Assembly: GCA_944385535.1 (NCBI GenBank)
Contig: CALWXR010000002.1
Location: forward strand, 1-64,000
Direction: 5' to 3'
Length of the DNA stretch: 64,000 bases
Source: an uncultured Oscillospiraceae bacterium
Lineage (GTDB): Bacteria > Bacillota > Clostridia > Oscillospirales > Oscillospiraceae
The notes below the pieces were generated by a model. It worked only from the letters and a program-made list of their open reading frames with translations, was not told where the DNA came from and ran no database searches. The translations under genes and the position numbers were made by a program. This document shows positions 28,004-35,834 of this stretch, one piece after another; within the stretch, counting starts at the first letter, position 1; each line of letters begins with the position of its first letter.

Positions 28004-28045
28004 AAAAAACCGGGCCGGTGGAACCCCAACGAGGGATCCACCGGC
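28004..28045 (-). terminator. Terminator after the decarboxylase beta/gamma pair
   Basis: GCCGGTGGA and TCCACCGGC form a nine-bp stem. The minus strand continues CCGGTTTTTTC, giving a good U run 8 bases downstream of the 47-aa gene stop. Confidence 0.75.
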
Positions 28046-28053
28046 GGGGGTAA

Positions 28054-28197
28054 TTACTTGTCTTTCTTCTCAGTCAGCCAGGTGGAGAACTTGTTCAGCA
28101 GGGTGACCGCCAGAATGATCACGCCGGTGACGATGAAGATCCCCAGGTATCCGGTGCCCATAATGGGAAGAGCTTCCATAAGCAGGTCTACACGCAT
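28054..28197 (-). CDS. Small membrane subunit of a biotin-dependent decarboxylase (OadG-like), 47 aa
   Basis: The ATG at 28197 follows the beta-subunit stop by four bases. The product (starting MRVDLLMEALPIMGTGYLG) has one hydrophobic helix (IFIVTGVIILAVTLL) and a basic, charged C-terminal tail (NKFSTWLTEKKDK). Position directly behind oadB and this topology suit the small gamma-type subunit that anchors Na+-translocating decarboxylases. Sequence is too short for firm family assignment. It is easily missed by gene finders because of its size. Confidence 0.7.
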   Translation of the reverse strand: MRVDLLMEALPIMGTGYLGIFIVTGVIILAVTLLNKFSTWLTEKKDK

Positions 28198-28201
28198 AGT
28201 C

Positions 28202-29323
28202 TTAACCTCCGATCTGTGCTTTCACCAGAGCCAGAATCAGACCGCCGGCGATGACGGAAGCGATCTGGCCGGAAACGTTGACGCCGATGGAGTGCATCAG
28301 CAGGAAGTTGGAGTTGTCCTCCTCCAGGCCCATCTTGTGCACCACACGGGCGGACATGGGGAAGGCGGAGATACCGGCAGCGCCGATCATGGGGTTGATC
28401 TTGGTCTTGCTGAACAGGTTCATGATCTTGGCAACCATCACGCCGCCGAAGGTGTCAAAGACGAAGGCAACCAGGCCCAGACCGATGATAATCAGGGTGT
28501 CCACCCGCAGGAAGTCGGCGCCCTTCATCTGGGAGGCGATGGTGATGCCCAGGAAGATGGTGATCAGGTTGGCCAGGGCGTTCTGAGCGGTGTCGGAGAT
28601 GGAGTTCATCACGCCGCACTCCCGGATCAGGTTACCGAACATCAGGAAGCCGATCAGGGCAACCGCGTCGGGAGCCACCAGGCCCACGATAATGGTGACC
28701 ACAATGGGGAACAGGATCTTGGTCAGCTTGGGCACAGGCTTGCCCTTGTACTGCATCTTGATCTGACGCTCGGCCTTGGTGGTGCACAGCTTGATGATGG
28801 GGGGCTGGATCAGGGGCACCAGAGCCATGTAGGAGTAGGCGGCCACCATGATGGCGCCCAGGTAGTTGGAGCCCAGCTCCGTGGCAACGAAGATGGAGGT
28901 GGGGCCGTCGGCAGCGCCGATGATGGCGATGGAGGCGGCGTCCTTCAGCTCAAAGCCCAGCAGAGAAGCGGCGGCCAGAGTGAAGAAGATACCAAACTGA
29001 GCGGCGGCGCCGAAGATCATCAGCTTGGGGTTGGTCAGCAGGGGCTGGAAATCGATCATGGCGCCGATGCCGATGAACAGCATCAGGGGGAACAATTCCG
29101 CGCCTTCAATGCCGATGCTGAACAGAGTGTTCAGCACATGCTGAATACCAGTGCCTTCCACAGCCACAGGCAGGTTCACCAGGATGGCGCCAAAGCCCAT
29201 GGGCAGCAGCAGGGTGGGTTCCATCTCTTTGGCAATGGCCAGGTAGATCAGCGCGCCGCCGATTACCCACATGACCAGGCTCTGCCAGGTGATGTACTGA
29301 AAGTTTTGCAGTAATACTTCCAT
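28202..29323 (-). CDS. oadB: Sodium ion-translocating decarboxylase, beta subunit
   Basis: This 373-residue, roughly nine-helix membrane protein decarboxylates carboxybiotin and pumps Na+ outward. The hallmark IIGAADGPTSIFVATEL contains the essential Asp. The second half has GVMNSISDTAQNALANLI and a conserved AFPMSARVVHKMGLEED with NFLLMHSIGVNVSGQIASV. The alpha (carboxyltransferase) and biotin subunits are not in the window, so the acyl substrate (oxaloacetate, methylmalonyl-CoA, glutaconyl-CoA or malonate) cannot be determined. The symbol is used for the family. The 47-aa partner follows. Confidence 0.93.
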   Translation of the reverse strand: MEVLLQNFQYITWQSLVMWVIGGALIYLAIAKEMEPTLLLPMGFGAILVNLPVAVEGTGIQHVLNTLFSIGIEGAELFPLMLFIGIGAMIDFQPLLTNPKLMIFGAAAQFGIFFTLAAASLLGFELKDAASIAIIGAADGPTSIFVATELGSNYLGAIMVAAYSYMALVPLIQPPIIKLCTTKAERQIKMQYKGKPVPKLTKILFPIVVTIIVGLVAPDAVALIGFLMFGNLIRECGVMNSISDTAQNALANLITIFLGITIASQMKGADFLRVDTLIIIGLGLVAFVFDTFGGVMVAKIMNLFSKTKINPMIGAAGISAFPMSARVVHKMGLEEDNSNFLLMHSIGVNVSGQIASVIAGGLILALVKAQIGG

Positions 29324-29464
29324 ATGGATCCTCCGTAATAAAATCTTAACAGATTCATTATAGGGGCTGGGCGGTAAAGATTGGGTAAAGAAAGGGGCGT
29401 TCTATGATGATAAATGAAAAAAGTGTGAAGCCGGTGTCGAATGGGGCGCCAGGAAAGGAAGAGA

Positions 29465-30166
29465 TTATTCATCCAGCATCCGGTAGCCCACGCCCAGCTC
29501 GTTGGTCACGTACCGGTTGTCTCCCGGGCGGCAGCCCAGCTTTTTGCGGATATTGGCCATGTTCACCTGAAGCTTTTTCACGCTTCCGTCGTCCATGGTG
29601 CCCCAGATGGATCGGATGATGGCGGCATAGGTCATCACCTTGCCAGTGTGCTGGCTGAGAAACGAGAGGATGTTATACTCCGTCTGGGTCAGGTGGATCA
29701 GATTTCCGCCTACGCTGACCTGCCTCCGGTCGTAATCGATCACCAGATCATCCACGGTAAAGGTGCTGCCCGTGGGGGCCGCCTGCATGTTGAGCCGGCT
29801 GAAGCGGAGAGCGGCCCGAACCCGGGCCAGAAGCTCGGCGGTGCCGAAGGGCTTGGTTATGTAGTCGTTGGCGCCCAAGTCCAGGGCGGAGACCTTGTCC
29901 TGCTCCTCGGTTCGGGCGGAGAGGACGATGATGGGAACGGTGCTCTCCCTGCGAACCTGGCGAATGAATTCCTCCCCGTCCATGTCCGGCAGACCCAGAT
30001 CCAGCACCACCAGATCCGGCATATGGGAGGCGTAAACCAGCAGGCCCTGGCCGCAGCGTTCCGCGCTCAATACCTGATAGCCGTTGCTTTCCAGAATCGC
30101 CTGAACAAACCGGGAGATGCTCCGGTCATCCTCCACAATCAGTACTTTATATTTATTGTTTCCCAT
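29465..30166 (-). CDS. KdpE-like response regulator (OmpR/PhoB family)
   Basis: The 233-residue regulator has a receiver domain (VLIVEDDRSISRFV, phosphoacceptor Asp in VVLDLGLPDMDG near residue 52, conserved Lys in YITKPFG) and a C-terminal winged helix (LTQTEYNILSFLSQHTGKVMTYAAIIRSIWG; VTNELGVGYRM). This is the KdpE type. It overlaps the upstream kinase gene by 14 bp. No kdpFABC potassium pump lies in the window, so the regulon is unknown. Confidence 0.9.
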   Translation of the reverse strand: MGNNKYKVLIVEDDRSISRFVQAILESNGYQVLSAERCGQGLLVYASHMPDLVVLDLGLPDMDGEEFIRQVRRESTVPIIVLSARTEEQDKVSALDLGANDYITKPFGTAELLARVRAALRFSRLNMQAAPTGSTFTVDDLVIDYDRRQVSVGGNLIHLTQTEYNILSFLSQHTGKVMTYAAIIRSIWGTMDDGSVKKLQVNMANIRKKLGCRPGDNRYVTNELGVGYRMLDE

Positions 30167-31217
30167 GATGCGCTTCCTCCATTTCCAGGGTAAAACCAAA
30201 GATCGTACCGCCTCCCGGGCGGTGGGCGGCATGGATCTCGCCGCCGTGGGCCTTTATGATGGCGCTGCAGGCGCTCAGACCGATGCCCATATTGCTGCTG
30301 CGGCTGTCGGTGGGCGCGTCGCTGGGAAGATTTCCGGTAAACAGCTCCTTCATTCGCTCCGGCGGGATGCCGCAGCCGTCGTCCTCCACCTGAAACAGGG
30401 CCCGGCTGTCGCTGATTGTTACCCGCAGCCACAGATTCTTCATCCCTTTGGCGTGGAACAAGGCGTTTTCCAGCAGATTCATCAGTACCTGCTCAATGAG
30501 CATGGCGTCCATGGGGATGCTGACGAAGCGATCCGGAATCTCCACCTGAACCGGCTGGTCGGGATAATGCTTGTGAAATTTGACCAGCGCCGCGTCGATA
30601 AGCTCTTCCAGAACCGTGTCGTGCTTGGTCAGCCGCACCCGCTGAGCGTCGATTCGGGTGACGGAAAGCAGATTCTCCACCATACGAACCAGCCATTGGG
30701 CGTCTGACCGGATATCCGTGAGCAGGCGGATCTGGGTTTCCCGGGGCAGCTCGTCATAGTTTTCCAGCAGGGCGGAGCAGGCTCCGTAAATGGCGGTCAG
30801 GGGGGTGCGCAGATCGTGGGATACGGCCCGCAGAAGGTTACCCCGCATCCGCTCCCGTTCCGCCTCGGCCTTCATCTGCTCCTGCTTTTTCAGCTGGGTG
30901 GTCAGGGTGCTGGTCATGATGGAAACGATGAGCATCACCGCCGCCGAGGACAGACATTCCGGACTGATCAGGTCAAAGGCCCAGTAAGGGTAGGTGAAGG
31001 CATAATTCACCGCCAGCACGCTGATGAGGGATGCGGCGATCCCCCAGAAATATCCCCGGGTTCGCCAGGCCACCAGGAACACCCCCAGCACAAAGATCAT
31101 GGGGATCATGATCCGGGTATCAAACAGCTCCTGCAGAGCCAGATTCACGCCGAAGGCCAGAGACAGGGTGGCGAAGGTAAAAGCAAAATCGAAAAGGATC
31201 TTTTGGGATTTTTTCAT
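30153..31217 (-). CDS. KdpD-like membrane histidine kinase lacking the KdpD/USP sensor domains
   Basis: The 354-residue kinase starts at 31217 (MKKSQKILFDFAFTFATLSL), with about four membrane helices of the DUF4118 type (residues ~8-105). Next come a short coiled coil, HisKA with the phosphoacceptor His in RAVSHDLRTPLTAIYGA, and HATPase_c with NLLENAL, DDGCGIP and NMGIGLSACSAIIKAHGG. Full KdpD is about 900 residues with an N-terminal cytoplasmic sensor; that part is absent here. This truncated form is recurrent in Clostridia. It overlaps and precedes its response regulator gene. The ligand is unknown. Confidence 0.9.
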   Translation of the reverse strand: MKKSQKILFDFAFTFATLSLAFGVNLALQELFDTRIMIPMIFVLGVFLVAWRTRGYFWGIAASLISVLAVNYAFTYPYWAFDLISPECLSSAAVMLIVSIMTSTLTTQLKKQEQMKAEAERERMRGNLLRAVSHDLRTPLTAIYGACSALLENYDELPRETQIRLLTDIRSDAQWLVRMVENLLSVTRIDAQRVRLTKHDTVLEELIDAALVKFHKHYPDQPVQVEIPDRFVSIPMDAMLIEQVLMNLLENALFHAKGMKNLWLRVTISDSRALFQVEDDGCGIPPERMKELFTGNLPSDAPTDSRSSNMGIGLSACSAIIKAHGGEIHAAHRPGGGTIFGFTLEMEEAHHGKQ

Positions 31218-31533
31218 GTTCCTCACTCCAATAGTTCCATTATACCATTTTTCGTCAAAAAAGCATCCCCCAGTTTTTGGAGGACTTTGCCGCTTCGACA
31301 AAGAAATGGTAAAGAAATGGTAAAGAAATGGCGAAACCCTTGGGCCATAACCGGAGCGGCCGGGACTGCAGAGGAAGGGAAAACAAAAAAGCGGAAGAGC
31401 GATACAGAAAAGGCGGCCGAAACTTGAAGGATCACCGAAAATATTTCACAAAATCCGGGCGGATCTTTGAAAAAAGTTAAAAGACAGCCGCGCTTTTTGG
31501 AATGCTTTTGACAGCTGTGTAATTGCAATACAT

Positions 31534-31706
31534 GGTCAACTGACAATAAAACACAATTAAATGGCCGTAAATACCGATCCGAAGGAGAAAAAATTGCCGC
31601 ACTATGAAAAAAATAATTAGTAAATCCCACTTTTATATGATTTTCTGGATTTCTTAATGGAAAAAGTTGATTTTATCTTAATTTTTTGTGATTTCGTCAG
31701 TTGACC
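31534..31706. repeat. AT-rich segment bounded by 11-bp inverted repeats
   Basis: GGTCAACTGAC (31534-31544) and GTCAGTTGACC (31696-31706) are exact inverses, with weaker matching continuing inward for about 15 bases (AAAACACAATTAA with the inverse of TTAATTTTTTGTGATTT). The interior is much AT-richer than the chromosome and non-coding. It may be a small inverted-repeat element or paired operator sites upstream of the NfeD gene. The rest of the 31218-31763 gap shows no gene. Confidence 0.5.
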
Positions 31707-31763
31707 GGGAGCGGCATATCTGCTATCATATTCCTACAATCCAAACAGAAGGGAGGTTACAAC

Positions 31764-32219
31764 ATGAATGTTTGGGCTGATTATCTCTGGCTGGCGCTGA
31801 TGATCCTGTTCCTTGTGATCGAGGCGGCCTGCCCCATCCATCTGGTGTCCCTTTGGTTTGCCGTGGGCGCGCTGGCGGCGATGGTGGCAGGGCTCCTGGG
31901 CGGCGCCATGTGGCTTCAGGTGACGGTATTTGTTGTGGTTTCCGCCGCGCTGCTGGCACTGCTGTGGCCCCTTGTCCGTAAGTACCTGAATCCAAAGGTC
32001 ACACCTACCAATATTGATTCTGTCATCGGGGCTACCGGACTTGTCAATGTTGCGATCGATAATGTGGAGGCTCACGGCCAGGTGAAGCTCAACGGCATGG
32101 ACTGGACAGCCAGGAGCACTTCCGGAGAGCCCATTCCCGAGGGAACCAAAGTAAAGGTGGACCGTGTGGAAGGCGTGAAATTATTTGTTTCGCCGGTTGC
32201 TCAGAAGGTAGAGTGCTGA
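31764..32219 (+). CDS. NfeD-like membrane protein (short form)
   Basis: The 151-residue protein has three N-terminal membrane helices (WLALMILFLVIEAA, FAVGALAAMVAGLLGG, VFVVVSAALLALL) and a C-terminal OB-fold domain (GATGLVNVAIDNVEAHGQVK; VKVDRVEGVKLFVSP). This is the short NfeD architecture without the protease domain. NfeD proteins are usually encoded next to SPFH/stomatin proteins, as here, and act in membrane microdomain organisation. A GGGAGGT site sets the start at 31764. Confidence 0.88.
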   Translation: MNVWADYLWLALMILFLVIEAACPIHLVSLWFAVGALAAMVAGLLGGAMWLQVTVFVVVSAALLALLWPLVRKYLNPKVTPTNIDSVIGATGLVNVAIDNVEAHGQVKLNGMDWTARSTSGEPIPEGTKVKVDRVEGVKLFVSPVAQKVEC

Positions 32220-32289
32220 CAGTTAGCAAATCCCCAAATCCCTGAAAGCATTTTATTACAAAAATAATGAATAATCAGGAGGTTACATT

Positions 32290-33207
32290 ATGGGCATCAT
32301 CATTCTCATCATTGTGGTTGTGGCGTTCATCATCGCCATCAGCAGCATTTCCGTGGTTCAGCAGTCCCGGGCTTACGTGATCGAGCGGCTGGGCGCTTTC
32401 CACTGCGTGTGGGGCGTGGGCCTGCACTTTAGGATCCCCTTCCTGGATCGGATCGCCCGCCGGGTGAGCCTGAAGGAGCAGGTTCTGGACTATCCTCCCC
32501 AGCCGGTGATCACCAAGGATAACGTCACCATGCAGATCGACACCGTTGTGTATTTTCAGATCACCGACCCCAAGCTGTACTGCTACGGCGTGGAGCAGCC
32601 CATGATGGCTATGGAGACGCTGACCGCCACCACTCTGCGTAACATCATCGGCGACCTGGAGCTGGATCAGACCCTGACTTCCCGGGATGTGGTCAATACC
32701 AAAATGCGGGCCATTCTGGACGAAGCCACCGACCCCTGGGGCATCAAGGTCAACCGGGTGGAGCTGAAGAACATTCTGCCTCCCGCCGATATCCAGAGCT
32801 CCATGGAGAAGCAGATGAAAGCCGAGCGGGACCGCCGTCAGTCCATCCTTCAGGCCGAGGGTCAGAAGAAGTCCGCCATCCTCATCGCCGAAGGTGAAAA
32901 GGAATCCGCCATCCTGCGGGCCAGCGCCGAGAAGGAAGCGGCCATTCTGCGGGCCGAGGCTGAGCGCCAGTCCGCCATTTTGAAGGCGGAAGGCGAGGCG
33001 GAGGCCATCCGGCAGGTGCAGCAGGCCCTGGCGGACTCTCTGGAAATGCTGAACCAGAAGGCCCCCAACGAGCAGGTCATCAAGCTGAAGTCCATCGAGG
33101 CCATGCAGAAGGTTGCCGACGGAAAGGCTACCAAGATCATCATTCCCAGCGAAATGCAGGGCCTGGTGGGAATGGCCAACGGCATTGTCGAAGGCATCAA
33201 GAATTAA
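32290..33207 (+). CDS. SPFH/Band 7 (stomatin-like) membrane protein
   Basis: The 305-residue protein has an N-terminal membrane helix (IIILIIVVVAFIIAISSISVV) and then the Band 7 domain (VVQQSRAYVIERLGAFH; LDYPPQPVITKDNVTMQID; TLRNIIGDLELDQTLTSRD). A long coiled coil follows with a striking run of AILxAE(G/A)E-type 11-residue repeats around residues 190-240. It resembles QmcA-type scaffolding proteins. It lies 70 bp downstream of NfeD with AGGAGG before the ATG, so the two are probably one operon. Confidence 0.93.
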   Translation: MGIIILIIVVVAFIIAISSISVVQQSRAYVIERLGAFHCVWGVGLHFRIPFLDRIARRVSLKEQVLDYPPQPVITKDNVTMQIDTVVYFQITDPKLYCYGVEQPMMAMETLTATTLRNIIGDLELDQTLTSRDVVNTKMRAILDEATDPWGIKVNRVELKNILPPADIQSSMEKQMKAERDRRQSILQAEGQKKSAILIAEGEKESAILRASAEKEAAILRAEAERQSAILKAEGEAEAIRQVQQALADSLEMLNQKAPNEQVIKLKSIEAMQKVADGKATKIIIPSEMQGLVGMANGIVEGIKN

Positions 33208-33222
33208 CAATCCGCAAAGAAA

Positions 33223-33248
33223 CATCCCCCGGCTTTCACCGGGGGATG
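33223..33248. terminator. Bidirectional terminator between SPFH gene and membrane protein gene
   Basis: CATCCCCCGG pairs with CCGGGGGATG around a six-base loop. It lies 16 bases past the SPFH stop and six bases from the convergent gene stop. U runs are weak on both sides. Confidence 0.65.
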
Positions 33249-33253
33249 CTTGA

Positions 33254-33664
33254 TTATTGGGAAAGGCCCTTTTCTTTTTTCGGCTTCAGCTTTTCCAATG
33301 CGGCGTCCAGCGCGGCGTACAGGGCGATGGCCAGTCCGGCCACCGGTAGCCAGAGGAAGCAAAAGGCCGGGCAGATCTGACCCAGATAGTTTCCCGGCTG
33401 CTGCCGGTAGTCCCACACCTGATAGTCCCGATTGGCCAGCAGTCCGATTCCCAGCTCTACCATGGTGATGATGCCTGCCCCGGCAATCACCCGGATGGGC
33501 AGCGGGAGCTTGGGCTCCACCTCTCCCAGATGGCCGATGAGCAGCAGGCAGATCCCCCCTGCCGCGAACATGCTTCCGTGGCTGTATCCCCGCCACAGCA
33601 GCTCCAATCCCACATATCCCGCGCCGCCTGCCAAAAACTGGACGGCGCGCCTCCAAACCCGCAT
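33254..33664 (-). CDS. Putative ABC-transporter type IV (CmpB-like) membrane protein
   Basis: The 136-residue protein has four or so hydrophobic helices and the pattern GAGYVGLELLWRGYSHGSMF, then AGGICLLLIGHL, followed by ELGIGLLANRDYQVWDYRQQPGNYLGQICPAF-like sequence split by a loop. This fits the small PF06541-type membrane family, common in Firmicutes and of unknown function. It stands alone between a terminator and the divergent tRNA promoter. Confidence 0.75.
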   Translation of the reverse strand: MRVWRRAVQFLAGGAGYVGLELLWRGYSHGSMFAAGGICLLLIGHLGEVEPKLPLPIRVIAGAGIITMVELGIGLLANRDYQVWDYRQQPGNYLGQICPAFCFLWLPVAGLAIALYAALDAALEKLKPKKEKGLSQ

Positions 33665-33723
33665 GCCAAATCACCTCGTATCCAGTATTTCCAAAAAAAT
33701 TCCCGGAAATACAAAAAATTATC

Positions 33724-33752
33724 TTGACAAACGGTACTTCCTTGGATATAAT
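33724..33752 (+). promoter_or_regulatory. Promoter of the tRNA pair
   Basis: A consensus TTGACA (33724-33729), a 17-base spacer and consensus TATAAT (33747-33752) lie 41 bases before the first tRNA. Such a strong match suits stable RNA transcription. Confidence 0.85.
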
Positions 33753-33793
33753 AAGGAAGCTGATTTCGGCGATGCCGAAATTTATGACCATAT

Positions 33794-33869
33794 GGCGGCA
33801 TAACTCAGTTGGTAGAGTAGCCGGTTCATACCCGGTATGTCATCTGTTCAAATCAGATTGCCGCTACCA
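33794..33869 (+). tRNA. tRNA-Met (CAT)
   Basis: A complete 76-nt cloverleaf has acceptor GGCGGCA/TGCCGCT, a D arm with AGTTGGTAGAG, anticodon stem GCCGG/CCGGT with loop TTCATAC (anticodon CAT), a T loop TTCAAAT and an encoded CCA. Lack of the three G-C pairs of initiators in the anticodon stem suggests elongator Met; a CAT tRNA modified to read Ile cannot be excluded. Confidence 0.92.
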
Positions 33870-33944
33870 GGCCCGTTGGTCAAGCGGTTAAGACACCGCC
33901 CTTTCACGGCGGTAACATGGGTTCGATTCCCGTACGGGTCACCA
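33870..33944 (+). tRNA. tRNA-Glu (TTC)
   Basis: This 75-nt tRNA begins immediately after the CCA of the preceding tRNA-Met. The acceptor is GGCCCGT/ACGGGTC, the anticodon stem CCGCC/GGCGG with loop CTTTCAC (anticodon TTC), the T loop TTCGATT, and CCA is encoded. Confidence 0.95.
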
Positions 33945-33981
33945 AAAATCGGCAAGCACACTTGTGGGCTTGCCGATTTTT
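33945..33981 (+). terminator. Terminator of the tRNA transcript; probable intron landing site
   Basis: AATCGGCAAGC pairs with GCTTGCCGATT and is followed by a U tract. The group II intron begins three bases after it. Confidence 0.85.
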
Positions 33982-33983
33982 AC

Positions 33984-35132
33984 GTGCGCCCGGTGAGCGC
34001 ACGTTCTAACGGGTGAAAGACCCGAATCCGCCCGGCAGTGGGAAGGATACAGCCAAAGCCAAGGGTGTCTGTCGTGAGGCAGAATCTGAAGAAAGGCGGC
34101 GGCAAACCTCTGGCCTGACGAACAGAAATCGCATAGAAGGCCCCGGGCGAGGGTAAGGCTCCGTAACAAGTTGAAGCCCAATAACTGCACGGAATCGCTT
34201 CGGGGTAAATGCGGCAGGTAGATGGAGGGAAAGAACGTGTGAGTACCCGGGGAGGTCTCACAGACGGAAACGAGTAACAGAGCTGATTAAGAAGTATCTG
34301 AAAGCCGGAGTCATGGAAAACGGTCTGCTGGTCAAGACCAAAGAAGGCTCTCCCCAGGGAGGCCCACTGTCTCCGCTGCTTGCCAACATCTACCTGAATG
34401 AATATGACCAGGAGATGGCGAAGCGGGGCGTACCGGTGATCCGGTATGCGGATGATATTGTGGTACTGGCCAAGAGTCCGAGGGCGGCGCAGAGACTGCT
34501 GGAAACCACGCAAAAGTACCTTGAGGGGAAACTGAAACTCAAGATGAATGTGGAAAAGAGCAAGGTCGTGAGCGTGTACAGCATCCGAAATTTTAAGTTT
34601 CTGGGCTTTGCGTTAGGGAAGGGCAAGAATGGTGTCTACATTCGAGCGCACGCAAAGTCCTTGAAGAAAGCCAAGGCCAAGCTGAAAGAACTGACTTCCC
34701 GCAGTCAGGGCAGAAATGTCCGGGCCGTGATGCAGAAAGTAAAAGTCTACATCCGGGGCTGGCTGGGCTACTTCGGGATTGCGAGCATGAAAACGACGAT
34801 GCAAAGATGGGACGAATGGCTGCGGCGAAGGGTGCGGATGTATATCTGGAAACAATGGAAACTGCCAAGAACACGGGTGAAGAACCTGATGAAGTTGGGA
34901 ATGCCCCAGTGGCAAGCCTACCGAAACGGGAATACCCGGAAAGGATACTGGGCAGCTGCCGGAAGCGGGATACTGACCCACACGATTACAAACGAAAGAC
35001 TCGCACAGGCCGGATACTACAGCATCCTGAACCGGTACGAGTCTTTGCACTCATGCGATTGAACCGCCGTGTACGAGATCCGTATGCACGGTGGTGTGAG
35101 AGGTCGGGGCTAATTAGACCCTCCTACTCGAT
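33984..35132 (+). mobile_element. Degenerate group II intron (bacterial class C-like)
   Basis: The 5' end GTGCGCCCGGTGAGCGCACG and downstream GTGTGAGTACCCGGGGAGG, plus the 3' domain V/VI segment (GAACCGCCGTGTACGAGATC, then CACGGTGGTGTGAGAGGTC), are group II intron signatures. It sits directly behind an intrinsic terminator, the site preference of class C introns. The internal reverse transcriptase gene has lost its 5' part, so the intron should not be mobile by itself. The 3' boundary near CTACTCGAT (35132) is approximate. Confidence 0.85.
34313..35062 (+). pseudogene. Group II intron reverse transcriptase/maturase, N-terminally deleted
   Basis: The 250-residue open segment contains RT motifs from the GSPQGGPLSPLLANIYL block onward: the catalytic IRYADDIVVL, then NVEKSKVVSV and FLGFALGK. 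The thumb/maturase X domain follows (GWLGYFGIASMKTTMQRWDEWLRRRVR). In-frame similarity extends upstream of the Met (KRVTELIKKYLKAGV), but the first RT blocks (fingers and part of palm) are absent, removed by an internal deletion near 34260. No endonuclease domain follows, as in class C introns. Catalysis is not expected, although residual maturase function cannot be ruled out. Confidence 0.85.
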
Positions 35133-35208
35133 TTATTCACTATTCACTCTTCACTAATACTTCGGGCCGATTTTTGGGAAGGAAAAGGTAATCTTGAAAA
35201 AGGCATTT

Positions 35209-35239
35209 CCGGCAGGCGTTTTGCGTCTGTCGGTTTTTC
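35209..35239 (+). terminator. Hairpin terminator downstream of the intron
   Basis: CCGGCAGGCG pairs (with G-U pairs) with CGTCTGTCGG and is followed by TTTTTCTT on the plus strand. It ends just before the convergent gene stop at 35240. Confidence 0.6.
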
Positions 35240-35671
35240 TTACCGGCTTCCCAAAATCTCCATGAGCAGGCAGCACGCCTCCTCCTCCCGGCGGGCAAGC
35301 TGCTGGAAGATGGGGCCGAATTCCGGATCCGCCGTTCGGGCTGTGTATTCCGTCCGCAGCTTCCGGATCCGGTAGTACTGCGTTTCCAGGGCGTTCCTGG
35401 GGGATTCTACGTCCACCTTTACCGGGCGGTTTTGGCCGCCGGACAGGCGCTGCATCCCTTTCAGGGCTTGCAGATTCCTCTGCTGCAATTCCAGGATCCG
35501 TTTCATCTGCTCCCTGGGCCTTCCGGCGAGGCTCCCCGCCAGTGACCGGCTGGCGGCCAGGGCCTCCGCCGCTGTGAGGATCAGCCCGCGAAGATCCTCC
35601 TGCTTCCCAGCGCTCTGGTTCAGCACCCGCTGCCAGACCCGCTGCTCCATGGTTTTATCCAACCCATCCAT
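35240..35671 (-). CDS. Hypothetical helical protein, 143 aa
   Basis: AAAGGAGG precedes the ATG at 35671 (MDGLDKTMEQRVWQRVLNQS). The protein is mostly helical and charged, with no signal peptide or membrane helix. Its tail reads DPEFGPIFQQLARREEEACC. The spacing of acidic residues and a helix-bundle look recall ferritin-like proteins, but I cannot see a complete metal-binding motif, so no function is assigned. It diverges from lexA 163 bp away. Confidence 0.7.
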   Translation of the reverse strand: MDGLDKTMEQRVWQRVLNQSAGKQEDLRGLILTAAEALAASRSLAGSLAGRPREQMKRILELQQRNLQALKGMQRLSGGQNRPVKVDVESPRNALETQYYRIRKLRTEYTARTADPEFGPIFQQLARREEEACCLLMEILGSR

Positions 35672-35834
35672 GTATTGTCCTCCTTTCCTGCTTTCTATCA
35701 GTATAGTCGGGAAGGGGAGCTTTTTTGCAAAAAAACTTTCGGAAAAGACCTTCCTTTTTTCGCTCATATGTGCTATAATGGCGAAAAGAGCGGATCGCTG
35801 CCCGTCCGGCATCCTGCTGCCAGGAGGAATCCCT

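Noticed and set aside
29465..31217. Complete kdp potassium-uptake operon
   Set aside because: Only the two-component pair is present; no KdpA, B or C coding sequence is near.
35672..35834. LexA box between lexA and its divergent neighbour
   Set aside because: No convincing CGAAC-N4-GTTCG-type dyad was found; short partial matches were not better than chance.
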